The notes beneath the pieces were generated by a model. That model did no database searches, was not told where the DNA came from, and worked only from the letters and a program-made list of their open reading frames with translations. A stretch of DNA of 64,000 nucleotides, taken from positions 1-64,000 of the forward strand of contig CAYTEH010000004.1 of assembly GCA_964436765.1 (NCBI GenBank), in the 5' to 3' direction. Position 1 is the first letter of the stretch. Every line of letters starts with the position of its first letter. Shown piece by piece: positions 26,157 to 36,092 of the stretch. This DNA comes from CAYTEH01 sp964436765 (lineage in GTDB: Bacteria; Patescibacteriota; Gracilibacteria; Peribacterales; Peribacteraceae). The position numbers and the translations under genes were made by a program.

Positions 26157-28649
26157 TTAATGGCCTCCTTCGTGGCCGTTTCCATGGGCCGCCGCAGCGG
26201 CCGGGTTGGTGGGGCTGAGGAGCCAGTTCCATGCGGACGGGACCGCCTTGAACGGCGCTTTGACAGTCCACTGGATGGCTTTCGAGGGCCACGTCAGCGG
26301 GTTCTTGGCCGTGCCCTCGCCTCCCACGAACTTGCGCACGAACTGAGCGGGCCAGATGAGCGGGTTCCAGCCGGAGCCGTCTCCTTTAAAGATGTTACCG
26401 GCCCGGTTCTTCCAGCCTTCTTTCCACCAGTTGTGACTGTCGATCTTCTTTTGGATCGGCTTGAATGCCTGCGTCGCAATCGCTTCGATTTCAGCCTTCT
26501 TTTCTGCTGTGTAATGAGGGTTGTTGGCGATGCTCGTCGAATCTGTCCCGCCAAGGTATGTCTGCACGGCAGTCAGACGCTCGGTCATGGTTAGATTTGA
26601 GAGCTTACTGGCATCAACACCAAGTCCCTCGGCACGCAGTGCCTCCAAATCCCTGGAAGGAATTGCATTGGCAGAAAACGCTGACTGGGCACGTTCTAGA
26701 ATCGCACTGTGGAGCTTGCGCATGAAACCCCTGATTTCCGGTGACTTGGGCAGGCTCTTCACGTCGTCTTCCGGAAGACTCTGAAGATACTTGGTCGTAA
26801 AATATGCGTCGATCACTACCTTCAGATCGGTGTCCTTATCCATCGGATCATCCGTGAGCGACATGCCGATTGCCTCCTTATTGAAGAGGCGTTCCTTGTA
26901 TTGTTTCCAGGGATCAGTTTTCAAACCCAGCTTGGAGATCTGCCTGAAAGATCGCTTTTCGCTGTTGCTCCATTTTTCCTCTGCTTCTTCGTCGTCCAAT
27001 TTGGGAGGTATCGCAGCAGCTGCCATCGCTTCGATCTGTTTCGGAGTATCAGCCGTCTGTTGCAGTTCACCTCGCATATGGCCAATGACGCTTTCCAAAT
27101 CGTTACCGCGCAATCCTTCATGCTCGAGACTCCGGCGGATGACCGCCCAACAAGCGTTGGGGCCGTTATCGACGCTCTGCTCCTGCGCCTTCGTCAGCTG
27201 CTCAAGGTTCTCTTCCAGAAGCTTGGTGTAGCGTTCGACGCTCCCGAGCGCAGGACTCTTGTCGGTACCGGCTGTCTGGTTGAATGCGGAACGGACGGAC
27301 TGCACCAGTCGTCCCGGGTTAAAAGCGTTCGCGGGATTGATGATCGCCCCTTCATCGACACCAGTTGGTGCAGCCGGAGGTGCAGGAAGGAGAAAAGTGC
27401 GCAGGTAGGCGAGGTTCACTCCTGCCGCAGGCGTCACAAGCAAGGGTCTCAAAGAATTATTCCCCATCACGAATGCCATGATTTGGTTCACCGTATCCAG
27501 GACGTCTTGTGCGTTTTTGAGATGGTGCGTTTCATTTTTGATTTTTTCGCTCTGAAGTGTTGACCATCCTGAGTCGCGCGTGCCAGCTGGAGGAGTGGCA
27601 ATATTGAGTGCATGCAATGCAGCACGAATATGCGCAAGATCATGACTTGGCGTCTCAAGTTTTTCCAGTTTTGCCAAAGCCGTGCTTAGTGCCTGCTCTT
27701 GCTCGAGCCTGGCCCTTGCAGCCGTAAGTTCTGCGGCCCTGTTCCCACCGCCAAGTACCTGGGCCGCAGTAGGATCGCGACGGATGGCGGCGAGCGCCAA
27801 GAGCAGCTCACGGCTGTCTGCATTACCTGCAGCAAGCTGTGCGAGTGCAGCAGTCGATGCAAACGCGTCCGCAAGTGACATCGTCGTATGAGCCGGAGGA
27901 TTGTTCGCAGGAGTGTTCGGATCACGGATCTCACATTGAGTTCCAAAGATTGCATTTATGTCCGCTTCGGTCAGACGATGAGTGTGCACGGCAGGAGGCA
28001 GAGCGATGGGAATTCCTCCAGGCCCAACGAACTGGATACCAGCTTGGTTCAACATACGATTCGCCAAACGTGCACGGATGTTCGCGGCAGTGCCCTGCCA
28101 CATGGGCTGAGACAGATCGATACGTATGATGCCGGCAAGTCCGTTGATGGTGATTGGAGCGGCACTTTCCCAGACAGTATCGGGAGCATTGGCAACGTTC
28201 GTATTGATGCGCGAAAGCTGTTGCACGAAACGCCTGACATCTTCGGTGCTCAGGTTCTGATGCAACACTTTTAGGAATGCTTTTGCGCGTGCAATATTTT
28301 CCTGTTTGCGGGCATGCCTGTCGCCCGTGAGTTCCCTGAAGCCCTGTACGATCCTGCTCGGCGCCTTGCTTCCCAGCATCTGATTGTATGCCGCCAAAAA
28401 CTGCTGCTCGGCATCGCTGCGCGTGAAGAGCGCGATCGCCGCAAACCTCTGTCGGAAACCTGAAACGGAATTGGAAATATGTGCAGCAATGGCCGCTTCA
28501 TCCTGGTCGACAAGTTCGTTGAAATTCGGCAGATGCAGTGCCGCCTGCAGCATGTTGTACTCATGACGTGCACTCAGATCCTGCGCGACGCGGTTTTCCG
28601 CAAACTCCATGCCTGTGGTGGCGCCGGAAGCGTCGGGAGTATCTGCCAT
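26157..28649 (-). CDS. 830-residue soluble protein of unknown function
   Basis: It begins MADTPDASGATTGMEFAENR. The sequence is soluble, helical and rich in Ala/Leu/Gln, with no signal peptide and no clear membrane helix until an amphipathic C-terminal section (FVRKFVGGEGTAKNPLTWPS) ending in HGNGHEGGH. A TATAAT (complement of 28661-28666) lies 11 bases before the ATG. The His/Gly tail recalls the His-rich tail of the next upstream protein. No family recognised; co-transcription with its neighbours is likely. Confidence 0.8.
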   Translation of the reverse strand: MADTPDASGATTGMEFAENRVAQDLSARHEYNMLQAALHLPNFNELVDQDEAAIAAHISNSVSGFRQRFAAIALFTRSDAEQQFLAAYNQMLGSKAPSRIVQGFRELTGDRHARKQENIARAKAFLKVLHQNLSTEDVRRFVQQLSRINTNVANAPDTVWESAAPITINGLAGIIRIDLSQPMWQGTAANIRARLANRMLNQAGIQFVGPGGIPIALPPAVHTHRLTEADINAIFGTQCEIRDPNTPANNPPAHTTMSLADAFASTAALAQLAAGNADSRELLLALAAIRRDPTAAQVLGGGNRAAELTAARARLEQEQALSTALAKLEKLETPSHDLAHIRAALHALNIATPPAGTRDSGWSTLQSEKIKNETHHLKNAQDVLDTVNQIMAFVMGNNSLRPLLVTPAAGVNLAYLRTFLLPAPPAAPTGVDEGAIINPANAFNPGRLVQSVRSAFNQTAGTDKSPALGSVERYTKLLEENLEQLTKAQEQSVDNGPNACWAVIRRSLEHEGLRGNDLESVIGHMRGELQQTADTPKQIEAMAAAAIPPKLDDEEAEEKWSNSEKRSFRQISKLGLKTDPWKQYKERLFNKEAIGMSLTDDPMDKDTDLKVVIDAYFTTKYLQSLPEDDVKSLPKSPEIRGFMRKLHSAILERAQSAFSANAIPSRDLEALRAEGLGVDASKLSNLTMTERLTAVQTYLGGTDSTSIANNPHYTAEKKAEIEAIATQAFKPIQKKIDSHNWWKEGWKNRAGNIFKGDGSGWNPLIWPAQFVRKFVGGEGTAKNPLTWPSKAIQWTVKAPFKAVPSAWNWLLSPTNPAAAAAHGNGHEGGH

Positions 28650-28732
28650 AAAATCCTATTATTATAGCACAGCTTCCGATTTGACGGAAGCCGGATATGA
28701 ATGAGGATATTTAGGCTTACTTTTGCTTAAAA

Positions 28733-30763
28733 TCAGTGTGCCTTGGGGGCTGCAGGTGTCTTTCCATGGTCATCTTTTTTGTCGGGATTCTTCCCATGGT
28801 CATCCTTTTTGCCATGGTCTTTGTCATCGGCTTTTTTATCGGGATTTTTTCCAGCGTCTTTTCCAGCATCTTTGGCATGATCGTCTTTTTTCTCGGCACC
28901 ATGATCATCTTTTTTTGCCTCGATCTTCTTTCCGGTCACCTTGGCCGTCGCGTCATCGCCTCCCAATACATGCCTCATCATGTGGCCCATCAAACCGGCC
29001 GTCCCATGAATACGGAAAAAAGTCTGCGCTTTCACTTTCGCAGCGTCTTTATCCACCGGTTTTTCTTTTGGACCGATGCCGGTGAATTGGGGCAGGCCGG
29101 GTTTCTTGGGAACTTCGGTCACAGGGATGACTATGGTGGGAGGTTCAGCAGCTTTGTCGGCCTCGGCACGCCCTGCCAATTGCGTCATTGCAATTGTACG
29201 GGCTTCGCACTGTTGCGTGAATGCCGTGGTCTTTTCTGCGAAAGTCTGTTCCGCCGCTGCAAGCATCAGTGAATCGTCCGCCTCGGCAATGTCTTCCTTC
29301 GCTTCCTTCAGTGCAGCCCGAATGGCATCGACTTCCGTTTTCCACTCCTCCTTCTGCTTTTTCAATTCCGTCATTCTTTCAGCTTTCACTCCCGGATTGG
29401 CCAGCGCATCGATCTTTGCCTCCACTGCCGTAAACTGCGCCTTCATGGCAGTTTCTGCCTGCGCAATGGCGGCCTCCGAGTTCGTCATCGTCGTATTCAA
29501 TGTGTTCCGTTGCCGCTCCACAGCGACCCTTACCGCCTCGGCGCTTGCCCTCTCTTCGTCGGCATGCCTGCGGCGCTCCTCGTCTTCAACGCGACGCGCG
29601 TCATTGTCTGCGATCAATTGCCGTAACGGCGCCAGCGCCTGATCCAGCATATCCTGCCGGCGCTTGTCCTCTGCCTTTTCGGCCATTTTCTTCTGTAAGT
29701 CACTGACTTTTTTTCTCATTTGTTTAACTGCTCGGTGGTGTTTACGAATGTCATCCGGCACGGGCATTCCGATGCTTCCCGCGTCGCGGCAGACGGTATC
29801 CAATGCCTCGTCGTGCCTCTCCAAATGCGAGGCATAGGTCTCCAACTGCTCCTCATCCATGATGTCAGGAGGCGCCGCATCTTCAACGCGTTGCCTCGCT
29901 AATTCCCCCTGTAACTGCATTTCCCTGGCCAATTCATTCTTTCTGGTTTCGAGTCTCTGGGCCTCCGCCTGGTGCTGCGCCGCTTCCGCGTCCCGTTCCT
30001 TTTTCGGCTTGCGGCCGGCCTGCCGTTTCATTTCCTCCCTCCGCGCACGGAGCCGACTCATGGTTTTATTCGCCTTCGCGGTATCATACGGCGCATCCGC
30101 CTCGTCGCCCTTCCCCTTCACTTTCACCAGTAACTTCAGTTGTTCAATCACCTCGTACCTGTGCGTATCGATCTCTTCGGGCGCGAGAGCATTGGGATCC
30201 GTATCGGTTAAAAGTTTCTCTGCAGCAACGACCATGTCATCCACTTTTTTGCCCGCTTTCTTACGCGCTTCCTCGAAACGCTCCTGAGTCTCGTCGGCGG
30301 CAGACTGTGCTCCCGCATACGCAGGATTCGCCGCGCTCTGCGCATTTGCGTCGGCCTGGGGAGACGTCACCGCGGGAAGCATATTTTTGCGCCGGAGCTC
30401 ATGTGCATGGAACTTCAGGCGCTCGATGCGTTCATCCAGTTTTTGCCGCAGTTGCTGGATTCTTGCCTCATTGACCGGGAAATTCGCATCGTGCGATTTC
30501 AATTTTTTTTCGGACTGAACCAGATACTTTCTTGTTTTTTTAAGAAGCAGTAACGTTCGTGTCACGAGGTCCTCGTCCTCCGTCAAAAGGGTCTGGATGT
30601 CGGCACTCGTCTCATTCGCAGCATTCTCAATCGCCTCCAGCAGCCTCCCTTCCGCTTTCTCCAGCTGCCTCTGTTTTTCCGCGGCCACCGCATTCGCATC
30701 GATCTGGCCATGCACGGCCTCAAGAAAGTCCTTCATGCTCTGACCTTTTGGACGATCCGGCAT
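28733..30763 (-). CDS. 676-residue coiled-coil protein with His/Lys/Asp-rich tail
   Basis: It starts MPDRPKGQSMKDFLEAVHGQ. Residues 20-560 are almost wholly charged heptad sequence (Lys/Glu/Arg/Ala-rich) indicating long coiled coils. After a short Pro-rich section (IVIPVTEVPKKPGLPQF) the final ~75 residues consist of KKDDHG, DKKADDKDHG and KNPDKKDDHG repeats, which could bind metal or act as a flexible polyampholyte. TATAAT seven bases before the ATG (complement of 30771-30776) suggests leaderless transcription. Unknown function; a structural role is inferred. Confidence 0.8.
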   Translation of the reverse strand: MPDRPKGQSMKDFLEAVHGQIDANAVAAEKQRQLEKAEGRLLEAIENAANETSADIQTLLTEDEDLVTRTLLLLKKTRKYLVQSEKKLKSHDANFPVNEARIQQLRQKLDERIERLKFHAHELRRKNMLPAVTSPQADANAQSAANPAYAGAQSAADETQERFEEARKKAGKKVDDMVVAAEKLLTDTDPNALAPEEIDTHRYEVIEQLKLLVKVKGKGDEADAPYDTAKANKTMSRLRARREEMKRQAGRKPKKERDAEAAQHQAEAQRLETRKNELAREMQLQGELARQRVEDAAPPDIMDEEQLETYASHLERHDEALDTVCRDAGSIGMPVPDDIRKHHRAVKQMRKKVSDLQKKMAEKAEDKRRQDMLDQALAPLRQLIADNDARRVEDEERRRHADEERASAEAVRVAVERQRNTLNTTMTNSEAAIAQAETAMKAQFTAVEAKIDALANPGVKAERMTELKKQKEEWKTEVDAIRAALKEAKEDIAEADDSLMLAAAEQTFAEKTTAFTQQCEARTIAMTQLAGRAEADKAAEPPTIVIPVTEVPKKPGLPQFTGIGPKEKPVDKDAAKVKAQTFFRIHGTAGLMGHMMRHVLGGDDATAKVTGKKIEAKKDDHGAEKKDDHAKDAGKDAGKNPDKKADDKDHGKKDDHGKNPDKKDDHGKTPAAPKAH

Positions 30764-30815
30764 AACTTATATTATACCAGTTTACGAACAGATAAACAAC
30801 TTCTTCCCCTAAAGA

Positions 30816-32270
30816 TTATTTCACCGATTGCCCATGAAAAACCAGCTTGCCCGGGGCTTTGAAGTACCTGAAAGGATCTTTGAGAATCACTTTCTCGAAT
30901 CCGCGGATTTCGCGGAAGACCGTCGGCTTGCCGCCGGCCTTATCTGTGATTTTCAGGTTCCCGCGTTCATCCCTGAAAATAATGCAATCAAGATCCGCTT
31001 CGCAGGCCGTCATATGGAGTTCGACCGCCCTGTTTGCAGGCAATGTCACGATGGTGTTCCTGATTTCATTCTCATCGTACGCATACAGGCCCTTGAAACG
31101 TTGCGTGGCGTCCCTCTTGGCATCGTCGGCCAATTCCTGTGCAAGTTCTCCTGCGGACACTCCGTTTGCGACCGACTGGACCGATACTTTCGCACGCATG
31201 ACTTTCCGGGCGCCGTTGCCCCTGTAACCTTTCACAACTCCGTCAAACGTATCCTCACCCCTGTTCAAACCGGCCCCGACGGGCGCGATGCCCAGCGTGT
31301 CGGGCCCCTGAACCGTATGGGATGCTCCGGGCTTCAAACCCTCTTTCAACCACTTTGTCATGTTCTCAACATACTTCCCCTCGTCCGCCATGCCAGTGGG
31401 CATGGTGACCGGCAGCACGCCGGTGAGGGTGTGGGGACTTGCGCTCAGGAAATACGGGTTGGGCCTCTCGCCGTCGCGTACCTGGGTCAGGAAACCGGCG
31501 ATCAGGTTCGTCAGCTTCGCCTCATCACCTTGGGCATTCAGACGGCCCGCGATGTACTTCACCATCTTCGTAACGGCCTCGGTCCGCTGCACCTGGCCTT
31601 CGTCACCTCCGAGCGTAAGCACATCCAGAAGCAGCTGCTGCAGGTTCCTTTCGCTCAGGTCATTGATCACCCGTCCGGCATACTGCCTAAACTGTTCATC
31701 GGCATCATCCGGCACAGCCGGCTTTTGCGGTTCAATCTTTTTCGCCTTGGTCGTGATGTGCCCAAAACGGCCCAAAGCGACGCTGGTGGGCTCCAAATCG
31801 GGCGCGGGCGCTTCCTGTCCTTCCGAACGATAGCCGACAACGTCCAGCAGATCCTTCCTCAATTGTTCACTTGCCACGGAAGTCGGGATTCTTTCTGCAA
31901 GCTTATTGGCGTAGCCGAAATACAGATCCGACCTCGAGTGCATGCCTTTCTGTACTGCTGCGATAACCTGCTGCGACTCCGCAATTTTTGCATCACGGAT
32001 CTCAGGCGACGGTTCGCTTGTCATCTGGTCCTCTTTGAAAGCAATGCCGGCGGTAAGCATTTCATCGGAGAGGTCTTCCAAAATTTGCTCCATGCGGGCC
32101 CTCGTCTCTTCGATCACAACCGCAGCCTGACTGTTGCGGGCTTTCCGGAGTTCTAACATCAGACCATGCATCTCCTTGATCTCTGCCAGATTATCAATGA
32201 TAGCATCAGCTCTCACCGTCAGATGCTTGTCGTGGAGTATCAGATCGGTGGAGTGCGTCTCGGTTTCCAT
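30816..32270 (-). CDS. 484-residue protein of unknown function
   Basis: It begins METETHSTDLILHDKHLTVR. The N-terminal ~200 residues are helical and charged; the C-terminal half (from about residue 290) is a mixed alpha/beta region with hydrophobic strands (TIVTLPANRAVELHMTACEA, DLDCIIFRDERGNLKITDKA). There is no signal peptide, no membrane helix and no recognisable catalytic motif. It is first in the same-strand block 32270-22473 with spacers of 52, 83 and 24 bp. The 187 bp upstream is AT-rich and holds nothing else I can support. Confidence 0.75.
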   Translation of the reverse strand: METETHSTDLILHDKHLTVRADAIIDNLAEIKEMHGLMLELRKARNSQAAVVIEETRARMEQILEDLSDEMLTAGIAFKEDQMTSEPSPEIRDAKIAESQQVIAAVQKGMHSRSDLYFGYANKLAERIPTSVASEQLRKDLLDVVGYRSEGQEAPAPDLEPTSVALGRFGHITTKAKKIEPQKPAVPDDADEQFRQYAGRVINDLSERNLQQLLLDVLTLGGDEGQVQRTEAVTKMVKYIAGRLNAQGDEAKLTNLIAGFLTQVRDGERPNPYFLSASPHTLTGVLPVTMPTGMADEGKYVENMTKWLKEGLKPGASHTVQGPDTLGIAPVGAGLNRGEDTFDGVVKGYRGNGARKVMRAKVSVQSVANGVSAGELAQELADDAKRDATQRFKGLYAYDENEIRNTIVTLPANRAVELHMTACEADLDCIIFRDERGNLKITDKAGGKPTVFREIRGFEKVILKDPFRYFKAPGKLVFHGQSVK

Positions 32271-32457
32271 AGAGTGATAAAATGAAAATTTGGTAGATTA
32301 CTTTAACAATATTTTAATATTAGTCAAATATCATAGGGTCCAGTAGAATGCCTCTAATTGATCAGAAAGTAAACTTTAAATAACAATAATTACTATGATG
32401 GCTTGGGAATGAGCCAAATCATCCTGTATATGAAATAGTACGAGGGTAGAAAGAGGC

Positions 32458-35400
32458 CTATTCTCTATTTTTCCTGCGCCTCATCGCCACCACCGCCCCC
32501 ACGTACCCCGATCCCCCGGATGCCAAAAGACTAAGGAGGAAAAACTCCGGCAGATGCATACCGGTATCGGCCGATACTTCCTGCTCTCCCCTACCCAGAG
32601 ATGCCGCAAGTTCCAGGCCCATTTCTTCAGACGTGGCGGGTACCGTTGATTGAACTATATTTTTATACGTCACCTTGGGTTTTAAGGCAGATTTTTTGTT
32701 TTTTGAAGTAGATGACTTTTTAGATTTAGTCGCATTTGAAGAGTAATTTTGAGTACATATATTTTGCTCATGAGGAGTAGGTTCACTCGTGATGCAAAAT
32801 TCACCAGAAGCGGTGAGCGAGTATGCCATACCTAACTTTATTTTTGGATACATTATTTGATCAATAATCGTGCCATTAGGTGCGCTGATCGTGACGGTAT
32901 CGCCATCGTTATTGAGCTGCACTTTGGAACCGGTCAGCGGGATGGCCACCCAATCCCCAGCATCGATTGTGAGTGACCCCGAGTAACTCCACGGCTTACT
33001 GCCTGCGCCGGGCGCATCGTCAATGATCAAACCATGAAGCGGGATGGGGGCATCCGACGTATTGAAGATCTCAATCCATTCATCCTCGCCTGCAGCCGGA
33101 ACGGGATAGACTTCACTGATCACGATGCCGTCCATCGAGACCGTCTCCCGGACCTGCAACACCTCACCGGATCCGGCTGCGGACATGACTACCATTGCAT
33201 CTTTGTTTCCCCAGTGACCTTTCTTTCCTACCTTCGCCTGCACCTGGAGATCCAGGTACAGCTGCTTCTTCGTAAAATCATACGTCTCATACACGGATGC
33301 CATACCGTCCCTGAGAATCTGCTCCTGGACAGCCACTCCAGAGGCATAGACGTACGCAAGCAGGCGTCCATACGAATCCTGCTTTTCCGTATCAAATTCT
33401 AGTTCGATTTTTTTGTTTTCAATCAGGGACGATAGATAATTTTTCGATTCCAAACCCATGGCAATTTCGAAGGGGTTTGTATGATGCGTTTCGGGCGCAT
33501 CGATGCCGATGAAGCGCACTCGCGCCGAGCCCGTGCCTCCCACTGGACTCTGCATGCCTTTGCGGAAGAAGACATCGATCGTGTCACCATCGATTACATT
33601 CACCAAGTCGACTTCAACCCTGATATTGCTCGACACAGAGCCATAAATCACGTTCTCACGTGCGTCTTTCCACTGAATGGACGACACAATCTCGCCCACG
33701 GCCGTCCGGAGGGAGACGCTCCCCGAACTGTTCGTGAGCGTCAGCCTGGACTGCGAATCGGGTATGCGAACCGCCTGACCTGCGCCGACAATAATGCCCT
33801 CCAGCGGGAACGATTTGGTCCCGGCGCGCAGGTACAGGCCTGCCAGGTCAGTCGCCGCCTGAGCGCCATTGAATAGCTCCACCCACTCGTTGCCCGAGTC
33901 GGCCCCGGAGGGGTTGGGAAGAACGGCGGAGATGGAGATTCCGGATGGCCAGATGGTCAGATGGTCAGTCGAAAGGAGCTCCGGCGCCGACGAGGATGTG
34001 CGGCTCACGGAGGGCGACTGACTTGGGCTCTGTATAGTGTCACTTTGCTTTTGCAGTACACGAATCTTCAGCTCTTGTTTCACCGTAGTACCACAGTAAC
34101 TCATCGCTTCCATGGTCACCTGGTACTCCCCCACCGTCCCGAATGTGTGACTGGGCGGGTTGCACGTCTGAGCCGAGGTACCGTCGCCGAAGTCATACCG
34201 GCAGCTGACCGGGAGCGAGATTCCCTCGGGGGTCACCGTCTGCAGGTTGATCGAGACCGAGCTCTCCCCTTCCTGGGTGCCAGACTGGATGTTCATAGTT
34301 GGATTCCATCCAGCATTGGAGTTGGCTGTGCCCGGAGTCGGCGCACAGTACGGTTGGAGGCCCGCCGCGGCATCACTGAGCCCGTACGTCACGTTCTCGG
34401 GCAATGCAGGGAATAAGAGGGCCTGGACCGTCATCCCATCACGCTGCAACGCCAATTCCCCTCCTCCGTGGCTGAGCGCAAACAGTCCGTCTGCGCGGGC
34501 TTTCACCAGGTATTCACCTGCAAGAATGGCCCCGGAAAGAGCAAAAGTCTTCGCAGTCCGTATGTTCCGGATCGACCAGCCTGCAAGATCGACCGGTTCC
34601 TGCCCGGAATTCCAGAGTTCGATCCATTGGTTCTCGTCTGAACCACTGGGGTCAGGGAGCAGTTCGCTGATAAAGACACGCGGAAGAGCAGTGGAGGATG
34701 TACTTGAAGAGGATTCAGAGGATAAAAAGGATAGAGAGGATGCAAAGGATGACAACACTTGCGATTGATATGAAAATGATGAACTTTGACTCTCAGAAGT
34801 CGACGATAAAGAAGCGGAAGAGGACGATGAACCAGACAGAGAAGAGGAACTACTAGAAGCAACATTATTGTTCGGATTTTGTGAATTATGAATGGGCTCT
34901 ATTGCAATTTCTATTCCCTCAGAAATATTGGAATTTTTGTCGACGGATTGGAGAAGAATCGTATACGGAATTTCTTGATCAATAAAAGTGAACAGATATC
35001 CAGTTGCAGTCGCTCCTAATCGAATGATTCCGGACCCGGCGAGGGGTGGCGGTGCGATCGTGATGACCTGGCTCTGAAGATCCAATGACCGGCTCGGGGT
35101 CCAACTGAGTTCGATGGACCTATCGGTACCGATGTCCGTGACTTCGGCTTCAATATCGGTCGCTTCGAAGGGAGGGAACGTATCGACGGACGGGCCCGTG
35201 CCATTAGCTGCACCAGGAGTGGCAAAGAGCGGTGCGCCATCATCGTTATTGAGGAACGTGGTCGCCGTCTGCCAGTTGGACTGTAGATTGCCCGGCAGGC
35301 CTGCGTGGATCCGCTCCATACTGGCTTTGGAGGCGGGAGCGGATGGATTGGATCCGGCAAACGGCGCGCCGACGCCGTCATCCACCTCGTCGCGGACGAG

Positions 35401-35790
35401 ACCCGAGGCATCGCGCAGCCGGAGCAGGAGCTTGGTATTGGCGAGCGTGAGTCCCGGAGCCACAAAGTCCGGTTCAACCCCGAGCCTGGACTCGGCTTCC
35501 TGCCAGCGGGAAAGCACCAAAAACGCGCCGGAATTGACCAGTGTGCCTGTTCCAAAGCGATAGAGCGTTACCTCCGCGCCGGCACCGTTCATGCCCGTAA
35601 GCGTCCACCCGTCCAGGGACTCAGTCACCTGCGAGCCGGATCCCGTGGACGTCAGCTCGATCCACTCGTCCGATGTGCTTTTGTCGGAACCCGCCCACAG
35701 CACCTCGTTTATAGCGATCGCCGCAAGCACCCGGAGCGGCAGGAAAGCGCACAGGATACACAGAGCCGTCAGGAACATGCGCCGTTGCAT
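32458..35790 (-). CDS. Surface protein with lamin-tail domains, PKD-like domain and thermonuclease domain
   Basis: The start at 35790 (MQRRMFLTALCILCAFLPLR) gives a signal peptide. Lamin-tail (LTD) domains are visible near residues 25-160, 370-490, 610-720 and 890-1000 (IAINEVLWAGSD, VFISELLPDPSGSDENQWIE, EVYPVPAAGEDEWIEIF). A PKD-like domain (YDFGDGTSAQTC) is near 530-580. A staphylococcal-nuclease domain at about 725-865 has VNVIDGDTIDV, RFIGIDAPE and YGRLLAYVYA, keeping the Arg/Glu/Arg active-site pattern. Poly-Ser linkers separate domains. The C-terminus LPEFFLLSLLASGGSGYVGA plus MRRRKNRE is a membrane anchor. It is probably a cell-attached extracellular nuclease, plausibly for scavenging nucleotides. 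Confidence 0.88.
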   Translation of the reverse strand: MQRRMFLTALCILCAFLPLRVLAAIAINEVLWAGSDKSTSDEWIELTSTGSGSQVTESLDGWTLTGMNGAGAEVTLYRFGTGTLVNSGAFLVLSRWQEAESRLGVEPDFVAPGLTLANTKLLLRLRDASGLVRDEVDDGVGAPFAGSNPSAPASKASMERIHAGLPGNLQSNWQTATTFLNNDDGAPLFATPGAANGTGPSVDTFPPFEATDIEAEVTDIGTDRSIELSWTPSRSLDLQSQVITIAPPPLAGSGIIRLGATATGYLFTFIDQEIPYTILLQSVDKNSNISEGIEIAIEPIHNSQNPNNNVASSSSSSLSGSSSSSASLSSTSESQSSSFSYQSQVLSSFASSLSFLSSESSSSTSSTALPRVFISELLPDPSGSDENQWIELWNSGQEPVDLAGWSIRNIRTAKTFALSGAILAGEYLVKARADGLFALSHGGGELALQRDGMTVQALLFPALPENVTYGLSDAAAGLQPYCAPTPGTANSNAGWNPTMNIQSGTQEGESSVSINLQTVTPEGISLPVSCRYDFGDGTSAQTCNPPSHTFGTVGEYQVTMEAMSYCGTTVKQELKIRVLQKQSDTIQSPSQSPSVSRTSSSAPELLSTDHLTIWPSGISISAVLPNPSGADSGNEWVELFNGAQAATDLAGLYLRAGTKSFPLEGIIVGAGQAVRIPDSQSRLTLTNSSGSVSLRTAVGEIVSSIQWKDARENVIYGSVSSNIRVEVDLVNVIDGDTIDVFFRKGMQSPVGGTGSARVRFIGIDAPETHHTNPFEIAMGLESKNYLSSLIENKKIELEFDTEKQDSYGRLLAYVYASGVAVQEQILRDGMASVYETYDFTKKQLYLDLQVQAKVGKKGHWGNKDAMVVMSAAGSGEVLQVRETVSMDGIVISEVYPVPAAGEDEWIEIFNTSDAPIPLHGLIIDDAPGAGSKPWSYSGSLTIDAGDWVAIPLTGSKVQLNNDGDTVTISAPNGTIIDQIMYPKIKLGMAYSLTASGEFCITSEPTPHEQNICTQNYSSNATKSKKSSTSKNKKSALKPKVTYKNIVQSTVPATSEEMGLELAASLGRGEQEVSADTGMHLPEFFLLSLLASGGSGYVGAVVAMRRRKNRE

Positions 35791-35817
35791 GGGAGGCACA
35801 GCCTGAGGCCGGACCAT

Positions 35818-36092
35818 TCCTCACGGGAGGGCATCCGGATACGATCACGTGGAACAACAGTGACTTTTCCTCTGCCAGAAGAGACATCCGGACGTTCTGC
35901 CTCGATGTGGAACAGGCATGCTCGACAGGGCATGAACGGGGTGTACACTGGCCCCATTCCCCCATGCTTTTCCTCGCTTCTCTCCTCAGGCTTTTGACTC
36001 CCAGGCGCTTTGCATTCGCACGAATTTCCGTGCGACGGGCGCTGCGGTAACAGGAAAACGTGGGCGGTTCCCTTTTCCTGCCCCCATGATTT
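35818..36092. other. Intergenic region upstream of rny
   Basis: This 275-bp divergent region between the nuclease gene and rny shows no convincing gene. A TACACT-like -10 box near 35944 could drive a transcript toward rny, but a matching -35 is not clear. Confidence 0.4.

Noticed and set aside
35962..36050. 28-codon ORF downstream of a TACACT box before rny
   Set aside because: Too short, no conservation visible, composition uninformative.
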